From assembly GCA_045605145.1 (NCBI GenBank), contig JAZUPH010000095.1, forward strand, positions 1 to 42,814: a DNA stretch of 42,814 nt, read 5' to 3'. This document shows positions 40,531 to 42,814 of this stretch, in pieces; the first letter of the stretch is position 1, and each line of letters begins with the position of its first letter. The notes below the pieces were generated by a model, which made no database searches, had not been told where the DNA came from, and saw only the letters and a program-made list of their open reading frames with translations. The translations under genes were made by a program, and so were the position numbers. This DNA comes from CAMNAO01 sp045605145. Its GTDB lineage: Bacteria; Bacillota; Clostridia; Oscillospirales; Oscillospiraceae.

Positions 40531-41188
40531 TTACCGGCAGTTTCGCCTTAGTAAATTGAATACGCCGCAGTTTTCCCACCTTAAGTTGCTTTGGGGATGG
40601 GTGTTCTACTTTGCGGCTTATTTTCTGACGGAAAACCTTATACCCGCGGAAAAGTGCAGTGTTGTCCATTGCGCTCTTGATGACCTCATACCCTTCTGTG
40701 AGGTGTTCATCATTCCTTATGTGTTCTGGTATTTTCTGGTGGTAGGGTCACTCTTGTATTTTCTGCTGTACAATGTTGACGGTTTCAAAAAACTGCAGAA
40801 GTATATCATTATTACCCAGGTCGTGGCAATGTTGGTTTACATAATTTTTCCCAGCCGACAGGATCTGCGCCCTCTGGTCTTTGAACGGGAAAATGTGTTC
40901 ACGGCGGTGATAGGCTTTTTGTATTCCTTCGATACCGCTACCAATGTTTGTCCGTCCCTCCATGTGGCGTACTCTTTTGGGATTATGTCCGTCTGGCTGC
41001 GCGAAAAAGGTGTTTCCGTGTGGTTTAAGACATTTATCGTTGCGGCAGTGATTTTTATCTGTATGTCAACAATGTTCATAAAGCAGCATTCAGCCGTAGA
41101 TGTCATTGCGGCGCTGCCTGTGTGTCTTCTTGCGGAGCTGCTTGTGTTCGGAAAAGAGGGCCTTGTCAAGCCCAAACCCGCCCGATGA
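40502..41188 (+). CDS. PAP2-family membrane phosphatase
   Basis: This 228-residue membrane protein has five to six hydrophobic segments from about residue 32 onward. PAP2 motifs are NVCPSLHVAYS and IKQHSAVDVIAAL. An N-terminal PAP2 KxxxxxxRP-type motif is not obvious (RQDLRPL is a candidate). Members dephosphorylate lipid phosphates or exchange headgroups. GGAG lies 6 bases before ATG 40502. The 29-base overlap with the acyltransferase gene suggests translational coupling and a shared lipid pathway. Confidence 0.85.
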   Translation: MAPMKKPVVDYRQFRLSKLNTPQFSHLKLLWGWVFYFAAYFLTENLIPAEKCSVVHCALDDLIPFCEVFIIPYVFWYFLVVGSLLYFLLYNVDGFKKLQKYIIITQVVAMLVYIIFPSRQDLRPLVFERENVFTAVIGFLYSFDTATNVCPSLHVAYSFGIMSVWLREKGVSVWFKTFIVAAVIFICMSTMFIKQHSAVDVIAALPVCLLAELLVFGKEGLVKPKPAR

Positions 41189-41304
41189 CCCTGTGATAGT
41201 CCGTGCCGCTGACAAAAAGTGCCCCCGTTCTTACCGTTATAACAAAAATTATTTCAAAATTTTTTAATTTTTTTGATTATACGGGGTACACTTTTTCGGA
41301 TATG

Positions 41305-41313
41305 TGATATACT
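41305..41313 (+). promoter_or_regulatory. Extended -10 promoter of the acyltransferase-ligase unit
   Basis: TG-A-TATACT (41305-41313) lies 57 bases before the start. The -35 GGTACA (41285-41290) is poor. An AT-rich tract (41236-41280) upstream may act as an UP element. A short hairpin (CGTATCCGG with CCGGATTACG, 41318-41338) is at the start of the leader. Confidence 0.5.
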
Positions 41314-41370
41314 CAGCGTATCCGGACCCGGATTACGAGATCCCAAATAAAAAGATAAGGGGAGAGGACG

Positions 41371-42234
41371 ATGAAGAAAAAAATTGGAGACAGACGGGAC
41401 GGCAGATTGGTGCGTGACCTTGATTCCATGCACGTCGTCATGCCGCTCATGTATCCCAACCGCTGCGATAATGAGGCGTTCATTTCCGAGCGCATCGACC
41501 TGACCAACGTAAACAAGTATCTGGAAAAGAAAAATGCCCAGGGTCCCGAGTATAAATACAATTTGTTCCAGATCATGGTCACGGCAATGCTTAAGACCAT
41601 CACCTTGCGGCCGAAAATGAACTATTTCATTGCAAATCAGACCATGTATGAGCGCAATGAAGTTTCTGCGGCCTTTACAATCAAGAAGATATTTTCAGAC
41701 CACGGCGGTGAGGCGCTGGCCATCATCCGCTCAAAGCCGGAAGATACGCTGGACACCATACATAACGAGATCTACCGTCAGGTATCATCCGGACGCAGCG
41801 ATAAGGTGGATCCCGGTACCGCCAGCATGGATGCCGTCAGCAAGATACCCCGCTTCCTGCTTAAAGCCTTCGGCGCCATTGTCCGCCGGCTCGACCGCCA
41901 CGGCTGGATGCCTAAGTCCGTATCCGACGGTGACCCGTATTATTGTTCGGTCGTTCTGTCAAATCTGGGCTCCCTTAAGCTCCATGCCGGCTATCACCAT
42001 CTGATGAACTGGGGCACTACTTCGGTGTTCTGTGTCATCGGGCTCATCAAGAAACGCCCCTTCTACGACGATGAGGGCAATATGGAGATGCGCCCCAGCG
42101 TTGACCTGGGTCTGACCATTGATGAGCGCCTTGCCGACGGTTATTATTATTCAAAAACCATACGCCTGCTCAAAAAGCTGCTGGAGAATCCCGAGCTTCT
42201 TGAGCTGCCGCTTAGTGAAGAGGTAGAGTATTAA
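41371..42234 (+). CDS. Stand-alone 2-oxoacid-dehydrogenase-type acyltransferase domain, His replaced
   Basis: This 287-residue protein matches the catalytic (E2/CAT-like) domain of 2-oxoacid dehydrogenase acyltransferases. It lacks the lipoyl and peripheral-subunit domains. The terminal motif DHRxxDG, which holds the catalytic His, reads DERLADG (residues 251-257). Downstream, RLLKKLLENPELLELP matches the E2 end. GGGGAGAGG precedes ATG. It is followed one base later by an AMP-forming ligase, so the two probably handle the same acyl groups. It may be inactive, non-canonical or structural. Confidence 0.8.
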   Translation: MKKKIGDRRDGRLVRDLDSMHVVMPLMYPNRCDNEAFISERIDLTNVNKYLEKKNAQGPEYKYNLFQIMVTAMLKTITLRPKMNYFIANQTMYERNEVSAAFTIKKIFSDHGGEALAIIRSKPEDTLDTIHNEIYRQVSSGRSDKVDPGTASMDAVSKIPRFLLKAFGAIVRRLDRHGWMPKSVSDGDPYYCSVVLSNLGSLKLHAGYHHLMNWGTTSVFCVIGLIKKRPFYDDEGNMEMRPSVDLGLTIDERLADGYYYSKTIRLLKKLLENPELLELPLSEEVEY

Positions 42235-42235
42235 A

Positions 42236-42814
42236 ATGAGCGAGATTACTGCAAAAACTCCCTGGGCGGGGAGCATGGGCGATGTGCCCATGACGCTTGA
42301 GTATTTTGAAGGCTCAATGTTTGACATGGTGGCCGATGTTGCCGCCAAATATCCCAATAATGTTGCTTTCGACTTTATGGTTAAGCCCACCACTTACCGC
42401 CGCCTGGTGGAAGGTATTGAGGACTGTGCCAAGGCCCTTAAGACTATCGGAGTGCGTGAGGGTGACAAGGTCACCATCGCCCTGCCCAACTGTCCTCAGG
42501 CGATATACCTGTTCTATGCCGTGAACCGTATCGGCGCCATCGCCAATATGATCCACCCCCTGTCTGCCGAGAAGGAGATAGAGTTCTATCTTAACGAGTC
42601 GGAGAGCGTGACCGCCATCACCCTTGACCAGTTCTACCACAAGTTTGAGCGTGTGCGCCAGAATACCAGGATCGTCAATCTGGTCATTGCCAGCATCCGG
42701 GACGAGCTGTCCCCGGTTATAAAGACCGGCTACATGCTCACCGAGGGCCGCAAGATCGAGAAGATCCCTGAGGATGCCCCCGTAATCATGTGGAAGGATT
42801 TTATCCGCCTCAGC
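42236..42814 (+). CDS. AMP-dependent acyl-CoA synthetase/ligase (partial, cut by window end)
   Basis: The first 193 residues of an adenylate-forming enzyme are seen. It begins MSEITAKTPW. FDMVADVAAKYPNNVAFDFM, TYRRLVEGIEDCAKAL and VTIALPNCPQAIYLFYAVNR match the N-terminal subdomain of long-chain acyl-CoA synthetases. HPLSAEKEIEFYLNES continues that domain. The ATP-binding P-loop lies beyond the window. It starts one base after the acyltransferase stop, with AAGAGGT about 12 bases upstream. Confidence 0.88.
   Translation, partial: MSEITAKTPWAGSMGDVPMTLEYFEGSMFDMVADVAAKYPNNVAFDFMVKPTTYRRLVEGIEDCAKALKTIGVREGDKVTIALPNCPQAIYLFYAVNRIGAIANMIHPLSAEKEIEFYLNESESVTAITLDQFYHKFERVRQNTRIVNLVIASIRDELSPVIKTGYMLTEGRKIEKIPEDAPVIMWKDFIRLS

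Overview
The window looks like part of the chromosome of a spore-forming, anaerobic, fermentative Firmicute, most likely a class Clostridia gut bacterium of the Oscillospiraceae/Ruminococcaceae type. The evidence is an intact sigK, spoIIE and spoVAD-spoVAE, a monomeric [FeFe]-hydrogenase, strong AGGAGG-type ribosome binding sites, GC-rich coding sequence with AT-rich promoters, and GC-rich dispersed intergenic repeats. The lineage is an inference from gene content. No 16S rRNA is present.

Layout. 1-2823: intergenic repeats, a class B sortase, a Gfo/Idh/MocA oxidoreductase and a small hypothetical protein. 2877-12022: a DNA repair and uptake block. uvrA runs on the minus strand, divergent from radC; then uvrB, a small membrane protein, recD2 and comF follow on the plus strand. 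12041-16670: an mreB-type gene with a structured leader, the [FeFe]-hydrogenase, sigK and a metallo-beta-lactamase-fold hydrolase. 16745-20300: on the minus strand, lgt-galM, and spoVAD-spoVAE behind a sigma-G-like promoter and without spoVAC. 20351-25422: an accessory region. It has a promoter/35-codon ORF/terminator unit ahead of a GNAT-methyltransferase pair, a GntR regulator, and then a tRNA-Ala(CGC) gene. Downstream of the tRNA are three AT-richer minus-strand genes separated by recurring terminator and repeat modules and by a copy of the tRNA 3' end. 25537-33607: a NUDIX hydrolase, typA, a DapF-fold racemase-like protein, spoIIE, a GNAT, and the rpsF-ssb-rpsR operon. 33660-37623: uppP-fchA-folD and a peptidase S10 protein on the minus strand. 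37746-42814: an OmpR-type two-component system, an acyltransferase/PAP2 pair, a stand-alone 2-oxoacid-dehydrogenase-type acyltransferase domain, and an AMP-forming ligase cut by the window end.

How the genes work together. UvrA, UvrB, RadC and RecD2 serve genome maintenance and ComF relates to DNA uptake. SpoIIE (forespore sigma-F activation), SigK (late mother cell) and SpoVAD/AE (dipicolinate uptake and release) cover several sporulation stages. The folD-fchA pair looks like a division of labour, because FolD lacks residues needed for cyclohydrolase activity and FchA is encoded next to it.

Most promising observations: the tRNA-Ala locus with modular repeat-flanked genes; the leader ORF/terminator unit at 20351-20579; the FolD/FchA split; the acyltransferase with His-to-Glu in its catalytic motif beside an adenylating ligase; and the sporulation promoters with unusual architecture.
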